Assembly (NCBI RefSeq): GCF_001656035.1
Contig: NZ_CP010029.1
Location: forward strand, 234,410-298,409
DNA from: Yersinia entomophaga
GTDB taxonomy: Bacteria; Pseudomonadota; Gammaproteobacteria; Enterobacterales; Enterobacteriaceae
Direction: 5' to 3'
DNA length: 64,000 bases
The notes under the pieces were generated by a model. It was given only the letters and a program-made list of their open reading frames with translations, had not been told where the DNA came from and searched no databases. The position numbers and the translations under genes were made by a program. This document shows positions 47,822 through 57,765 of the stretch, one piece after another (position 1 is the first letter of the stretch; each line of letters starts with the position of its first letter).

Positions 47822-48805
47822 ATGTTTAAAAAAGGGTTAGTCCTGATCTTCAGCCTCTATTCTTCATTGAGCTGGGGTGGATTTGAGGTGGTTGCCCTTG
47901 GCGTGGATGGTGGCGTCAGCGATGGCAATTTAACCTCGTATTTAATTCGCAGCGATACTAACCCTCTGTATCTTGGTCTGGACGCAGGATCTGTGCTTCC
48001 CGGTATAGCCAAAGGCTTGGACAAAGGGAACTTTGCCGATGTAACCGAGCAAAACGCGGCGCCTTTCACCCGTCAGGGCTATATTTTCCGTCAACGCATT
48101 AACAGCTACTTTATTAGTCACGCTCATCTGGATCACGTTGCAGGGCTGATTATTGGCTCTCCCGAAGACAGTAAGAAAACCATCTATGGCACCGCCGCTA
48201 CGGTGGAAACCTTGAGAAACCACTATTTTAACTGGCGCGTGTGGCCGAACTTTACCGATTCTGGCAGTGGCACGCGCTTGGGCACTTATCGCCTGCAGGC
48301 TCCGCGTCCCGCTCAACGTTTCACTATAGGTTTAACCCGATTGATCGGTGAAATCTATCCTCTGAGCCATGACCAGTCTCCTTCTTCGATGTTATTGATC
48401 GGTCAGGGCGATGAGTTCTTCGCCTATTTTGGTGATACCGGGCCTGACGCGGTGGAAAAATCAAAAAATCTGGATCAGATTTGGCGCATTTTGGGTGAAA
48501 AGGTCAAACAGAAGCAGCTAAAAGGCATGATTATCGAGGTGTCTTACCCAAACAGCGTGGCTGACGGCAAACTTTATGGTCATATGACACCCAAATGGTT
48601 GCTGGCAGAGCTGAAAAATCTGGCGAAATACAGCGGTGAAGGCGAGCAACCGCTGAAAGATTTACCGGTGGTGATTAGCCATATCAAGCCGTCGTTACAG
48701 CAGGGGCCAGATCCCCGGAAAGTCATTGTGGATGAACTGCAGCAGGCTAACGATCTGGGCGTTAAATTTATTCTGATGGAGCAGGGCGACAGTCAGCAAT
48801 TCTGA
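47822..48805 (+). CDS. Periplasmic-type class II 3',5'-cyclic nucleotide phosphodiesterase
   Basis: A 327-residue metallo-beta-lactamase-fold enzyme related to Vibrio CpdP and yeast PDE1. The N-terminal sequence MFKKGLVLIFSLYSSLSWGG is a Sec signal peptide, so the mature enzyme should be periplasmic. The metal site is FISHAHLDHVAG (H-x-H-x-D-H), with further ligands expected in YPLSHDQSP, YFGDTGPD and VVISHIKPS. It would hydrolyse extracellular or periplasmic cAMP to AMP rather than tune cytosolic cAMP. The gene starts 15 bases after phrB with AAGGAG upstream. It has no counterpart at this place in E. coli. Confidence 0.88.
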   Translation: MFKKGLVLIFSLYSSLSWGGFEVVALGVDGGVSDGNLTSYLIRSDTNPLYLGLDAGSVLPGIAKGLDKGNFADVTEQNAAPFTRQGYIFRQRINSYFISHAHLDHVAGLIIGSPEDSKKTIYGTAATVETLRNHYFNWRVWPNFTDSGSGTRLGTYRLQAPRPAQRFTIGLTRLIGEIYPLSHDQSPSSMLLIGQGDEFFAYFGDTGPDAVEKSKNLDQIWRILGEKVKQKQLKGMIIEVSYPNSVADGKLYGHMTPKWLLAELKNLAKYSGEGEQPLKDLPVVISHIKPSLQQGPDPRKVIVDELQQANDLGVKFILMEQGDSQQF

Positions 48806-48877
48806 GTGTCGCGGGTTTGCTTTCGCTAAAATCGGCGGGTATGTTAGCCCCAAAATCGCTAAAACGAGATGAAGATC

Positions 48878-49621
48878 ATGCGTAACACCGAACTGGAAAC
48901 CCTGATAAATACCGAATTGAATACCGCTGCTTTTCAGGATTATGCGCCGAATGGCCTACAGGTCGAAGGTCGCCCTGAGGTGCAACGAATTGTTACCGGC
49001 GTGACGGCCAGTCAGGCGTTGCTGGATGCGGCAGTGGAGCATCGGGCCGACGCGATTCTGGTTCACCACGGTTATTTTTGGAAGAATGAACCGGTGGTAG
49101 TTCGCGGTATGAAACGTAATCGCCTGAAAACCTTACTTACTGAAGATATCAATCTCTATGGATACCATCTGCCGCTGGATGCGCATCCAACGTTGGGCAA
49201 TAACGCGCAGCTAGCCAGGCTACTTGATATTCATGTTATCGGTGAAATCGAGTCGTTGTTGCCTTATGGCGAGTTTGAAAAACCGATCAATAACCAGATA
49301 CTGAAAGAGCGTCTGGAAAAACAGCTAGGCCGCCCGGTTCTGCACTGTGGCGATCACGCGCCTACGGATATTCGTCGCATTGCCTGGTGCACGGGCGGTG
49401 GGCAAGGTTATATTCAGCAGGCGGCTGATTTCGGGGTTGATGCCTTTGTTACCGGTGAGGTTTCCGAGCAGACGATTCATATTGCTCGTGAGATGGGGGT
49501 GAATTTTTATGCGGCGGGTCACCACGCGACCGAACGCGGCGGCATTAAGGCGCTGGGGGAGTGGCTGGCGAACCAACACGGGTTTGACGTGACTTTCATT
49601 GATATTCCTAACCCTGCTTAA
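48878..49621 (+). CDS. ybgI: NIF3-family metal-binding protein YbgI
   Basis: A 247-residue NIF3/DUF34 protein, a toroidal hexamer with a dinuclear metal site. Metal ligands are in AILVHHGYFWK, the central HLPLDAHPTLGNNAQL and the C-terminal FYAAGHHATERGG. It is often annotated as GTP cyclohydrolase I type 2, but that activity is doubtful. The ATG at 48878 (MRNTELETLIN) matches E. coli; an ATG three codons earlier is possible. It precedes the pxp genes as in E. coli, here separated by 424 bases. Confidence 0.94.
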   Translation: MRNTELETLINTELNTAAFQDYAPNGLQVEGRPEVQRIVTGVTASQALLDAAVEHRADAILVHHGYFWKNEPVVVRGMKRNRLKTLLTEDINLYGYHLPLDAHPTLGNNAQLARLLDIHVIGEIESLLPYGEFEKPINNQILKERLEKQLGRPVLHCGDHAPTDIRRIAWCTGGGQGYIQQAADFGVDAFVTGEVSEQTIHIAREMGVNFYAAGHHATERGGIKALGEWLANQHGFDVTFIDIPNPA

Positions 49622-50045
49622 TGCTCTCTCAATCACGCCGCTCAATCAATTGGTGGCGTGAATTCTCTGCTCTAATCCTGACCAGAAAAGCACTATTCCT
49701 CGTAAAAACTGAGGGTTATTAGTTTACTCATCCTAATAAAACCCTATCTGACGAATATTAAGCGATAAAGGTTATATTTATCATAACTTTTAGGTATTCA
49801 ATGCTGATTTTTAATAAGAAATAAATTAGTTAATTGCCAACATAGTGGTTTAAAACACGTTAAATATTGCTTTCATAGCGATTAATAATGGTGTTATCCG
49901 CTTATGTGGCAGTTAATCGCCTATCTCCCGTTGTTAAGCCCCTATTGACAGTTGCAATGCGCTAAAGCATAACTATGTGCTTATGGCTAATAATTATTAA
50001 GTTATAGAAACAGTCAAAGTCTTATAAAGAGCAGGGAGATAAGGA
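49622..50045. other. Intergenic upstream of pxpB
   Basis: A 7-bp stem (TCACGCC / GGCGTGA, 49633-49661) follows ybgI without a T-run. The rest is AT-rich and contains the pxpB promoter at 49945-49973. No gene is seen. Confidence 0.5.
49945..49973 (+). promoter_or_regulatory. Sigma-70 promoter of the pxpBCA operon
   Basis: A perfect TTGACA (49945-49950), 17-base spacer and CATAAC (49968-49973), about 70 bases before the pxpB start. Confidence 0.7.
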
Positions 50046-50702
50046 TTGCAACGAGCACGATGTTACCTATTGGGAGAAAGCGCGGTGGTTCTGGAATTGG
50101 AGCCGCCGGTGACTCTGGCAAGCCAACAACGTATTTGGGGTCTGGCGGATCGCCTGATTCATCATCCTGATGTTCGCGAAGCCATTCCGGGCATGAATAA
50201 CCTGACGCTGTTGCTGGAGAACCCGCAGCAAACGGCGTTGGATGCCATTGAGCGTTTACAGCGCTGGTGGGAAGAAAGTGAGTCCTTGGTACTCGAATCC
50301 CGAAACATTGATATTCCGGTGATCTACGGCGGAGAGTTCGGGCCGGATCTGGAAGACGTGGCTCGTCACACCGGTTTGTCACCGCGTCAGGTGGTGGAAT
50401 GTCATTCTTCTGCGAGTTATATCGTCTATTTCCTCGGTTTTCAGCCGGGTTTCTCCTATTTAGGCGGTCTGCCGGAACAACTGGCAACGCCGCGTCGCGG
50501 GGAGCCTCGTCTGTCTGTTGCACCGGGTTCCGTTGGGATCGGCGGCAGCCAAACGGGTATTTATCCGTTAGCTACCCCCGGTGGTTGGCAATTGATAGGG
50601 CGTACTTCTCTGGCATTGTTTAACCCGTTGGAAATGCCGCCTACCTTGCTTCGCCCCGGTGATAATGTGCGCTTTGTACCACTCAAGGAGGGCGTATGTT
50701 AA
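50046..50702 (+). CDS. pxpB: 5-oxoprolinase subunit B
   Basis: Subunit of the bacterial ATP-dependent 5-oxoprolinase PxpABC, which opens pyroglutamate to glutamate. The 218-residue product aligns from residue 1 with E. coli YbgJ (MQRARCYL) if the TTG at 50046 is the start; AAGGA lies close upstream and no ATG fits. The conserved [16 protein letters not shown] and [20 protein letters not shown] segments are present. Its end overlaps pxpC by seven bases. The weak TTG start may lower expression. Confidence 0.94.
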   Translation: MQRARCYLLGESAVVLELEPPVTLASQQRIWGLADRLIHHPDVREAIPGMNNLTLLLENPQQTALDAIERLQRWWEESESLVLESRNIDIPVIYGGEFGPDLEDVARHTGLSPRQVVECHSSASYIVYFLGFQPGFSYLGGLPEQLATPRRGEPRLSVAPGSVGIGGSQTGIYPLATPGGWQLIGRTSLALFNPLEMPPTLLRPGDNVRFVPLKEGVC

Positions 50703-51646
50703 AAATTATTCGCGCCGGTATTTACACCACTATTCAGGATGAAGGCCGTCCCGGTTTTCGCCGTTTGGGTATCAGTCAGGGCGGGGCACTGGATTTACCC
50801 GCGCTGAAAATGGCTAATATGTTGGTGGGGAATGCCCCCGCTGCCGCAGGATTGGAAATTACGCTGGGGCAGTTTTGTGCCGAATTTACTCAGACAGGCT
50901 GGATCGCACTAACTGGCGCGGGCTGTGATGCCAGGCTCGACGACCAATTACTGTGGACCGGCTGGCGTTATCCGGTGAAAGCGGGCCAGCGTATTCAACT
51001 TAATGTCCCATTGCGGGGAATGCGCAGTTATCTGGCGATCTCCGGCGGTATTGACGTGCCTGAAATGCTTGGCTCGCGCAGCACTGATCTGAAAGCCGGA
51101 TTTGGCGGTCATCAAGGGCGGTTGATTAAAGAGGGCGACGAATTGCCGTTGGGCAAAGCGAGCCGTTTACCTAAGGAATCCGTTGGCATTAAACAATTAC
51201 TGTTTGGTAATCGAGTGCGGGCGGTGCCGGGGCCGGAATATCACGAGTTTTCGTCCAGTGCGCAAGAGGCGTTTTGGCGCAGTGCGTGGCAGCTGAGCCC
51301 GCAAAGTAATCGGATGGGCTACCGTCTGACCGGCGGCGAGTTATCCCGCAATACCGCGCGGGAAATGTTATCCCACGGTTTACTGCCCGGAGTGGTGCAG
51401 GTGCCGCATAACGGCCAGCCAATTGTATTAATGGCAGATGCGCAAACTACGGGCGGTTATCCGCGAATTGCCTGCGTGATCGAAGCCGATCTCTTCCATT
51501 TGGCGCAAATTCGTTTGGGAGAACCGGTGCATTTTGTCAAATGTACGCTGGAGGACGCTTTGAAAGCCAAAGCCGAACAACAGCTGTATTTGCAACAGAT
51601 TGAACGGGGTTTAGCCGCGGGTTTCCACCCGGTGGAGGCCAAATGA
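50696..51646 (+). CDS. pxpC: 5-oxoprolinase subunit C
   Basis: A 316-residue partner of PxpB, of the biotin-dependent-carboxylase-like (allophanate hydrolase C2) family. Conserved stretches are [52 protein letters not shown] and [18 protein letters not shown]. The ATG overlaps the pxpB end by seven bases (GTATGTTAA), and the stop overlaps pxpA by four (ATGA), so all three subunits are coupled. Confidence 0.96.
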   Translation: MLKIIRAGIYTTIQDEGRPGFRRLGISQGGALDLPALKMANMLVGNAPAAAGLEITLGQFCAEFTQTGWIALTGAGCDARLDDQLLWTGWRYPVKAGQRIQLNVPLRGMRSYLAISGGIDVPEMLGSRSTDLKAGFGGHQGRLIKEGDELPLGKASRLPKESVGIKQLLFGNRVRAVPGPEYHEFSSSAQEAFWRSAWQLSPQSNRMGYRLTGGELSRNTAREMLSHGLLPGVVQVPHNGQPIVLMADAQTTGGYPRIACVIEADLFHLAQIRLGEPVHFVKCTLEDALKAKAEQQLYLQQIERGLAAGFHPVEAK

Positions 51647-52380
51647 AAGTAGATTTAAACGCAGATTTGGGTGAAGGCTGCGCCAACGATCGTGAATTAT
51701 TGCAGTTAGTCAGTTCCGCTAATATCGCCTGCGGTTTCCATGCGGGAGACGCTGAAATTATGCGCCAGTCGGTTCGTTGGGCGTTGGAGTTTCGCGTGGC
51801 TATTGGCGCTCATCCCAGCTTTCCCGATCGGGAGAACTTTGGCCGCACCGCGATGCAACTGCCGCCAGAAACCGTCTATGCGCAGGTGATTTATCAGCTC
51901 GGCGCGTTGGCGGCTATCGTGAGGGCGGAGGGCGGGCGTATGCAGCACGTAAAGCCCCACGGCATGCTGTATAACCAGGCGGCGAAAGATCCGCAGTTGG
52001 CAGACGCCATTGCTCAGGCGGTGAAAGCCGTCGATTCCAATTTGCGTTTGGTTGGATTGGCGGGTAGCGAATTAATTCTTGCTGGGCAGCGCGCGGGTTT
52101 ATCTACCCGACAGGAAGTTTTTGCCGATCGTCGTTATCAGGCCGATGGTTCGCTGGTTCCGCGCAACGAGCCGGATGCGTTGATTGAAAGCGATGAACTG
52201 GCATTATCTCAAACGCTGGAAATGGTACAGCAGCGGCGGGTTCAGTCCCGTGACGGCATTTGGGTGCCGGTACAGGCAGATACCGTTTGTGTTCACGGTG
52301 ATGGCGCGCACGCATTGGCTTTTGCTCGTCGCCTCTATGACAGTTTTATACAGAAAAATATCAGCATCAGTGCGAGTTGA
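51643..52380 (+). CDS. pxpA: 5-oxoprolinase subunit A
   Basis: A LamB/YcsF-family protein of 245 residues, the third 5-oxoprolinase subunit. The N-terminal signature [20 protein letters not shown] and the histidines in [15 protein letters not shown] and [15 protein letters not shown] are typical. DNA of 82 bases separates it from the DUF969 gene, and no terminator is visible there, so the operon probably continues. Confidence 0.97.
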   Translation: MKVDLNADLGEGCANDRELLQLVSSANIACGFHAGDAEIMRQSVRWALEFRVAIGAHPSFPDRENFGRTAMQLPPETVYAQVIYQLGALAAIVRAEGGRMQHVKPHGMLYNQAAKDPQLADAIAQAVKAVDSNLRLVGLAGSELILAGQRAGLSTRQEVFADRRYQADGSLVPRNEPDALIESDELALSQTLEMVQQRRVQSRDGIWVPVQADTVCVHGDGAHALAFARRLYDSFIQKNISISAS

Positions 52381-52462
52381 TAGGGCGTCAATAATCATAA
52401 CCGCCTAGCCCGGGCGGAATAATAGTGAACACTTGATCAGAACCCAGGATAGGAGAATACAT

Positions 52463-53194
52463 TTGGAACAGACCGTAAATTTCTGGCCGCTTATTGGTAT
52501 TGCGGCAATTATCATCGGATTTTTAATGCGTATTAATGCCGTATTGGTGGTGATTACCGCTGGCATTATTACCGGCGTAGCGGCTTTGATGCCTATTGCC
52601 ACCATATTAGAGAAACTGGGTGAAGGTTTTTTGAATACACGAAACCTGCCGCTGATTTTATTACTGCCGCTGGCGGTAATAGGTTTATTGGAGCGCCACG
52701 GCCTGAAAGAACGGGCGCAGGCGTGGATTTCAAAAATAAAAAGCGCCACCTCCGGTCGGCTGCTGATCGTGTACCTGTTTGTGCGTGAAGCCACAGCAGC
52801 GCTGGGGTTAACCAGTCTGGGCGGACATCCGCAAATGGTCCGTCCATTATTGGCTCCGATGGCCGAAGGTGCGGCGGAAACACGTTATGGCGAGTTACCG
52901 GAGAAAGTTCGCTACCGTTTGCGCGCTATGTCGGCGGCCACGGATAACGTGGGATTATTTTTTGGGGAAGATATATTCGTCGCTTTCGGTGCGATTATCT
53001 TTATGCATAACTTTATGTTGGAATCTGGCGGTATTCAAACCGAACCGCTGCATATTGCCCTGTGGGGTATTCCGACTGCGATTTGTGCATTTATCATTCA
53101 CGCATATCGCTTGCAGCGTTTAGATAAACAATTGGCGGCAGAACTGACGGCGCTGAATCAGTCGGCATTAGCTGAGAAAGGGGCGTCGAAATGA
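52463..53194 (+). CDS. DUF969 membrane protein, candidate 5-oxoproline transporter subunit
   Basis: A 243-residue protein with about five hydrophobic segments, starting at TTG 52463 (EQTVNFWPLIGIAAIIIGF) eight bases after GGAG. Family segments include LRLNARL-like RINAVLVVITAGIITGVAA, LGLTSLGGHPQMVRPLLAPM and SAATDNVGLFFGEDIFVAFG. It overlaps the DUF979 gene by four bases, and the two families always occur as a pair, so they probably form one carrier. The transport role is inferred from the location between 5-oxoprolinase and pyroglutamyl peptidase. Confidence 0.88.
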   Translation: MEQTVNFWPLIGIAAIIIGFLMRINAVLVVITAGIITGVAALMPIATILEKLGEGFLNTRNLPLILLLPLAVIGLLERHGLKERAQAWISKIKSATSGRLLIVYLFVREATAALGLTSLGGHPQMVRPLLAPMAEGAAETRYGELPEKVRYRLRAMSAATDNVGLFFGEDIFVAFGAIIFMHNFMLESGGIQTEPLHIALWGIPTAICAFIIHAYRLQRLDKQLAAELTALNQSALAEKGASK

Positions 53195-54210
53195 TTTTCC
53201 AACAACAATATCTCTATTGGCTGGCGGGCGTAGTGCTGCTGATTGTCGCCTTGATGTCATTTCGCGATAAAGCTAACCCGCGTCGAATTACCACCGGTTT
53301 GTTTTGGGGATTGTACGGACTGTTTTTTCTGGTAGGAGACTGGACGTACCGTTTGGCCAATTCGCTGGGCGGCGACGGTCCGGATGAAAAACGCATTCTG
53401 AATATCACCGTGGGCGTGGTGGTGGTCATTATGGCGCTGATCGCCGGTTTTGGTGGCGTTCGATTGGGTAGCTATCATCAGCGCACGCCGGTGGAACGCG
53501 AAGTGAGCGCTAAGAAACTGGGGAACCGCCTGTTTATTCCAGCGCTGGCAATTCCAGTCGTGACGGTTATTGGCGTACTGTTATTCAACAACATTCCAGC
53601 GTTAGATTTGTGGGTGTTTGGTAGCGGTAACCATGCCACTTTGGTGACGCTGTTCTCTATGACTCTAGGCTGTGTGCTCGGCCTGATTATTGCCGTGGTG
53701 ATGACGAAAGAAACCGCCGCGCAGCCGGTTCAGGAAGCGCGGCGTTTACTGGATTCCATCGGTTGGGCCTTTATTCTGCCGCAGATATTAGCCACTTTAG
53801 GCCTGTTATTCACCACCGCAGGCGTGGGAACGGCGATTGCTCATTTGACGCAAGAATATCTGGCTGTCGATCATCGCTTTATCGCCGTAGCCGTCTATGC
53901 TATCGGCATGGCGGTGCTCACCATGATTATGGGGAATGCGTTTGCGGCATTCCCCATTGTCACCGCTGGGATCGGGATCCCAATTCTGGTATCACAGCAC
54001 GGCGGTAATCCGGCAGTTATGGCGGCTATCGGGATGTTTTCCGGCTATTGCGGCACGCTAATGACGCCAATGGCAGCTAACTTTAATATCGTTCCGGCAG
54101 CGTTACTGGAGTTGCCTGACAAGAATGCGGTGATTAAGGCGCAGATTCCAACCGGCGTAACTTTATTGATTGTTAACGTATTCTTACTGTATTTCCTGAT
54201 GTTCCTGTAG
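53191..54210 (+). CDS. DUF979 membrane protein, candidate 5-oxoproline transporter subunit
   Basis: A 339-residue protein with about nine to ten membrane spans. Characteristic segments are [28 protein letters not shown] [19 protein letters not shown] and [20 protein letters not shown]. The last, with a re-entrant-like glycine/asparagine stretch, recalls secondary ion-coupled carriers. Its ATG overlaps DUF969 by four bases and pcp starts eight bases after its stop. No substrate is proven from sequence. Confidence 0.9.
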   Translation: MIFQQQYLYWLAGVVLLIVALMSFRDKANPRRITTGLFWGLYGLFFLVGDWTYRLANSLGGDGPDEKRILNITVGVVVVIMALIAGFGGVRLGSYHQRTPVEREVSAKKLGNRLFIPALAIPVVTVIGVLLFNNIPALDLWVFGSGNHATLVTLFSMTLGCVLGLIIAVVMTKETAAQPVQEARRLLDSIGWAFILPQILATLGLLFTTAGVGTAIAHLTQEYLAVDHRFIAVAVYAIGMAVLTMIMGNAFAAFPIVTAGIGIPILVSQHGGNPAVMAAIGMFSGYCGTLMTPMAANFNIVPAALLELPDKNAVIKAQIPTGVTLLIVNVFLLYFLMFL

Positions 54211-54218
54211 GAGAAGTG

Positions 54219-54866
54219 ATGAAAAACGTATTAATTACCGGTTTTGAGCCTTTTGGCGGCGAGCGGGTCAATCCGTCGTGGGAAGTGGTCAAGCAATTGA
54301 ATGATTTGCAGCTTTCCGGCGTTCGGGTGGTGGCTCATCAGCTGCCCTGCGCTTTTGGCGAAGCCTTAACATCGCTGAATGCGGCCATTGATGCCACTCA
54401 GCCGGTATTGGTTCTGGCTATTGGACAGGCCGGTGGTCGTGCAGATATCACCATTGAACGCGTCGCGATCAATGTGGATGATGCGCGTATTGCGGATAAT
54501 CTGGGACAACAGCCGGTAGACCAGCCGATTGTGCCTGATGGCCCGGTGGCGTACTTTACCCGTTTGCCCATCAAAGCCATGGTGCAGGGAATCCGCGAGG
54601 CGGGAATACCGGCGTCGGTTTCCCAAACGGCTGGAACCTACGTGTGTAACCATGTGATGTACGGTCTACTGCATCGTTTACATCAACAGGACAACGAGGT
54701 GAAAGGGGGATTTATTCATATCCCTTATTTGCCGGAGCAGGCGGTAAACCACCCCGGTTCGCCAAGTATGTCGGCTCAGTCCGTCCTGATCGCGCTGGAA
54801 GTTGCTATTTCTGTGGCGTTGCAAATTGAACATGATTTGCACATATCCGGCGGCGCGACACACTGA
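54219..54866 (+). CDS. pcp: Pyrrolidone-carboxylate peptidase (pyroglutamyl peptidase I)
   Basis: A cytosolic cysteine peptidase that removes N-terminal pyroglutamate from peptides. The 215-residue product ([20 protein letters not shown]) has the catalytic triad in [13 protein letters not shown] (Glu), [13 protein letters not shown] (Cys) and [12 protein letters not shown] (His). The ATG at 54219 is spaced five bases from GGAG; the GTG one codon earlier is less likely. As the last gene of the pxp group it would feed the 5-oxoprolinase with its substrate. Confidence 0.96.
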   Translation: MKNVLITGFEPFGGERVNPSWEVVKQLNDLQLSGVRVVAHQLPCAFGEALTSLNAAIDATQPVLVLAIGQAGGRADITIERVAINVDDARIADNLGQQPVDQPIVPDGPVAYFTRLPIKAMVQGIREAGIPASVSQTAGTYVCNHVMYGLLHRLHQQDNEVKGGFIHIPYLPEQAVNHPGSPSMSAQSVLIALEVAISVALQIEHDLHISGGATH

Positions 54867-54887
54867 TCCCTATTGGAATAATCAATA

Positions 54888-54921
54888 AAAAAGCGGAGGG
54901 CGACTTCCGCTTTGTCGTTTT
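54888..54921 (+). terminator. Possible terminator after pcp
   Basis: AAAGCGGA (54890-54897) pairs with TCCGCTTT (54906-54913), followed by GTCGTTTT. The nei Shine-Dalgarno begins right after it, so nei may also be transcribed by read-through. Confidence 0.55.
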
Positions 54922-54934
54922 AAGGAGGAGCAGA

Positions 54935-55726
54935 ATGCCGGAAGGCCCGGAAATTCGTCGCGCTGCGGATAAACTTGCCGAGGCGGTGATAGGCAAGCCG
55001 TTGAAACAGGTGTGGTTTGCTTTTCCTCAGCTCAAGCCTTATCAATCTTTGCTGCTTAATCAGCAGGTCAATGAAATACAAACTCGGGGCAAAGCATTGT
55101 TGACGCATTTCTCCGATGGATTGACGCTGTATAGCCATAATCAGCTGTACGGAGTCTGGCGAGTGGTTAAAGCGGGAGAAACGCCACAGACTAAGCGAGA
55201 TCTGCGAATACGACTGGAAACGGCCGACCAGGCCATTTTGCTCTACAGCGCCTCTGATATAGAGATTGGGCCGCGTGAAGTGATTGAACAACATCCCTTT
55301 TTGCAGCGTATTGGCCCAGATGTGCTGGATATGGCGCTCACGGAAAATGACGTGATTGCGCGGTTATTGTCGCCGCAGTTTTGCCGTCGGCAATTGGGCG
55401 GAATGCTATTGGATCAGGCATTTTTGGCGGGATTAGGCAATTATTTACGCGCAGAAATTCTGTGGCTGGCGGCGTTGGCACCAACGCATAAACCGCAGGA
55501 TCTCCCCCCAGAGGCATTGCAGGCGTTGGCTTCGGCGTTATTGGCGGTGCCACGCCTTTCCTACGCGACGCGCGGCGTAGTGGATGAAAATCATCATCAC
55601 GGCGCATTATTCCGTTTCAAGGTCTTCAATCGTACCGGCCAGCCTTGCGCGCGCTGCGGTGAGCCGATTGAAAAAATTGCTATTTCTTCGCGTCCTTTCT
55701 ATTGGTGTCCGGCCTGTCAGCATTAA
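54935..55726 (+). CDS. nei: Endonuclease VIII, DNA glycosylase/AP lyase
   Basis: Removes oxidised pyrimidines and cuts the resulting abasic sites. The 263-residue protein begins [14 protein letters not shown], with Pro2 as nucleophile and Glu3 as general acid. The catalytic Lys is in [11 protein letters not shown], the helix-two-turn-helix region is around residues 125-215, and the C-terminal zinc finger is [18 protein letters not shown] then YWCPAC. AAGGAGG precedes the ATG. It lies upstream of and convergent with gltA. Confidence 0.97.
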   Translation: MPEGPEIRRAADKLAEAVIGKPLKQVWFAFPQLKPYQSLLLNQQVNEIQTRGKALLTHFSDGLTLYSHNQLYGVWRVVKAGETPQTKRDLRIRLETADQAILLYSASDIEIGPREVIEQHPFLQRIGPDVLDMALTENDVIARLLSPQFCRRQLGGMLLDQAFLAGLGNYLRAEILWLAALAPTHKPQDLPPEALQALASALLAVPRLSYATRGVVDENHHHGALFRFKVFNRTGQPCARCGEPIEKIAISSRPFYWCPACQH

Positions 55727-55756
55727 TTATCAATGATAAAACGCGTTTTTCAGCCA

Positions 55757-55784
55757 TAAAAAACGCCACTGAAAAGTGGCGTTT
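55757..55784 (-). terminator. Terminator of gltA (bidirectional with nei)
   Basis: AAACGCCACT pairs perfectly with AGTGGCGTTT across GAAA. On the minus strand it is followed by a T-run (AACGCCACT...GTTTTTTATGG). It lies between convergent genes. Confidence 0.88.
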
Positions 55785-55828
55785 GATGATCGGGTCGCGC
55801 CTAGATTCAGTGCGCGACGGGAGTCAAT

Positions 55829-57112
55829 TTACTTCTTGATTTGGCTAGTGAAATCGCGTTCTGCGTAGCCGGTGTACAGCTGGCGAGGACGAGCGATTTT
55901 CAGGCCTTCATCATGCATTTCGTTCCAGTGAGCAATCCAGCCTATGGTACGGGCGATAGCAAAGATCACGGTAAACATGGAGGAAGGAATACCCAGCGCT
56001 TTCAGGATGATACCTGAGTAGAAATCTACGTTCGGGTACAGTTTCTTCTCGATGAAGTACGGGTCATTCAGGGCGATACGTTCCAGCTCCATCGCCACTT
56101 CCAGCAGGTTGTCATTCAGGTTGAGTTCTTTCAACACTTCATGGCAAGTCTCACGCATCACGGTAGCGCGTGGATCGTGGTTTTTATACACCCGATGACC
56201 GAAGCCCATCAGACGGAAGGAGTCATTTTTGTCTTTGGCGCGACGGATAAATTCAGGAATGTGCTCAACGGTTTTGATTTCTTCCAGCATCTTCAGGCAG
56301 GCTTCGTTCGCGCCACCGTGAGCCGGTCCCCACAGGGACGCAATCCCGGCAGCAATACAGGCAAACGGGTTAGCGCCGGAAGAACCGGCGGTACGCACGG
56401 TAGATGTGGAGGCGTTTTGTTCATGGTCAGCGTGCAGGATGAAGATGCGATCCATTGCGCGTTCCAATACCGGATTCACTTTGTATTCTTCACATGGAGT
56501 AGAGAACATCATGTGCAGGAAGTTACCGGCGTAGGACAGATCGTTACGTGGATAAACGAAAGGCTGGCCTAGGGAATATTTGTAACACATTGCGGCAACC
56601 GTTGGCATTTTGGACAGCAAACGGAAAGCGGTAATTTCGCGGTGACGCTCGTTGTTAACATCCAGTGCATCGTGGTAGAAGGCAGCCAGTGCGCCTGTCA
56701 CGCCGCAAAGTACGGCCATTGGATGAGAGTCACGGCGGAAGCCTTGCAGCAGTCGGGTAATCTGCTCATGGATCATGGTGTGACGGGTCACGGTAGTTTT
56801 AAACGTGGCGTATTCTTCCGGCGTTGGCGTTTCACCGTACAGCAAGATATAGCACACTTCCAGATAGGTAGATTCTTTCGCTAACTGATCGATTGGGAAG
56901 CCACGGTGCAGCAAAATACCGTTATCACCGTCGATGTAGGTGATTTTTGATTCGCAGGACGCAGTGGAGGTAAAACCGGGATCAAAGGTGAAATAGCCTT
57001 TGGAACCTAAGGTTCGTACGTCGATAACATCGGTACCCAAAGTCGGGGATAGTACGCCCAGTTCAATCGTAGCTTCGCCAGTCAAAGTTAGCGTCGCTTT
57101 CTTGTCAGCCAT
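55829..57112 (-). CDS. gltA: Citrate synthase
   Basis: First enzyme of the TCA cycle, 427 residues, the NADH-sensitive hexameric type II form of gamma-proteobacteria. The N-terminal extension ([20 protein letters not shown]) carries the NADH-binding domain. Active-site residues are in [12 protein letters not shown] (His), [15 protein letters not shown] (His) and VDFYSGI (Asp). It diverges from sdhC, as in E. coli, across 653 bases. Confidence 0.98.
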   Translation of the reverse strand: MADKKATLTLTGEATIELGVLSPTLGTDVIDVRTLGSKGYFTFDPGFTSTASCESKITYIDGDNGILLHRGFPIDQLAKESTYLEVCYILLYGETPTPEEYATFKTTVTRHTMIHEQITRLLQGFRRDSHPMAVLCGVTGALAAFYHDALDVNNERHREITAFRLLSKMPTVAAMCYKYSLGQPFVYPRNDLSYAGNFLHMMFSTPCEEYKVNPVLERAMDRIFILHADHEQNASTSTVRTAGSSGANPFACIAAGIASLWGPAHGGANEACLKMLEEIKTVEHIPEFIRRAKDKNDSFRLMGFGHRVYKNHDPRATVMRETCHEVLKELNLNDNLLEVAMELERIALNDPYFIEKKLYPNVDFYSGIILKALGIPSSMFTVIFAIARTIGWIAHWNEMHDEGLKIARPRQLYTGYAERDFTSQIKK

Positions 57113-57515
57113 TTACAGTCTCCTTAGCGCTATATTTTAAAATCCTTAACAACCGTAATGTCTTTTGTGCCTGCGGCATGCCTTATCGGTTATCAGCAGC
57201 ACCCTGTTTTATTCATCGTTCAAGTCGCGATTTAGGGTACAGAGCATGTTGCTAATAGAACCAACAATCCGGCACGTTGGAGTGTCAGGCGACGTTACGT
57301 GATTGTTAACGATTTGTCGGATACTTATATTTTTCTAATCATTGCCTACGAGATTATTAGGGGTATTTACTTACACACTGTTGCACAACTTATGTCCATA
57401 AGGAAGTGTATCCGTAGACCTTTCGTGCATCATAGGGCTTATTTATCCCTTAGTTGTAATGGAAATGTTTATTCTTTGTCAAATCAGATAATTAATTTTA
57501 TTTAAATTGTGTAAA

Positions 57516-57533
57516 TCGTGATCCTAATCACTG
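57516..57533. promoter_or_regulatory. CRP site upstream of sdh
   Basis: CGTGA-TCCTAA-TCACT matches eight of ten consensus arm bases with a correct 6-base spacer. Its centre is about 80 bases before the predicted sdh start. Confidence 0.7.
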
Positions 57534-57569
57534 TTCAAGGCAAATGTTATCAATCAGTTTGTGTGGGAA

Positions 57570-57598
57570 TTGTAATAAGAATGTGAACCCCCTATACT
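57570..57598 (+). promoter_or_regulatory. Sigma-70 promoter of sdhCDAB
   Basis: TTGTAA (57570-57575), a 17-base spacer and TATACT (57593-57598). The transcript would carry about 160 bases of leader before sdhC. Confidence 0.75.
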
Positions 57599-57765
57599 GC
57601 CGCCAGGTCTCCGGATTACCCTGAAGTAGGAGCACCCAGCGTTATACAGAGCACACATTTTTTGACACTCAGGACGTAATGTGAAATTTGTGATGTGAAG
57701 GGTTACGACTCATAACGCTGTCTGATCCCCGCCCAGGCCGGAGGAAGGAAAATAATAAGAGCTGT

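Larger units (their letters stand above)
57113..57765. other. Divergent gltA - sdhC control region
   Basis: A 650-base AT-rich region without a gene. It holds the sdh promoter at 57570-57598, the CRP site at 57516-57533 and about 160 bases of sdhC leader, in which small RNAs such as RyhB and Spot 42 act in E. coli. The gltA promoter lies in the left part but could not be fixed. Confidence 0.7.
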
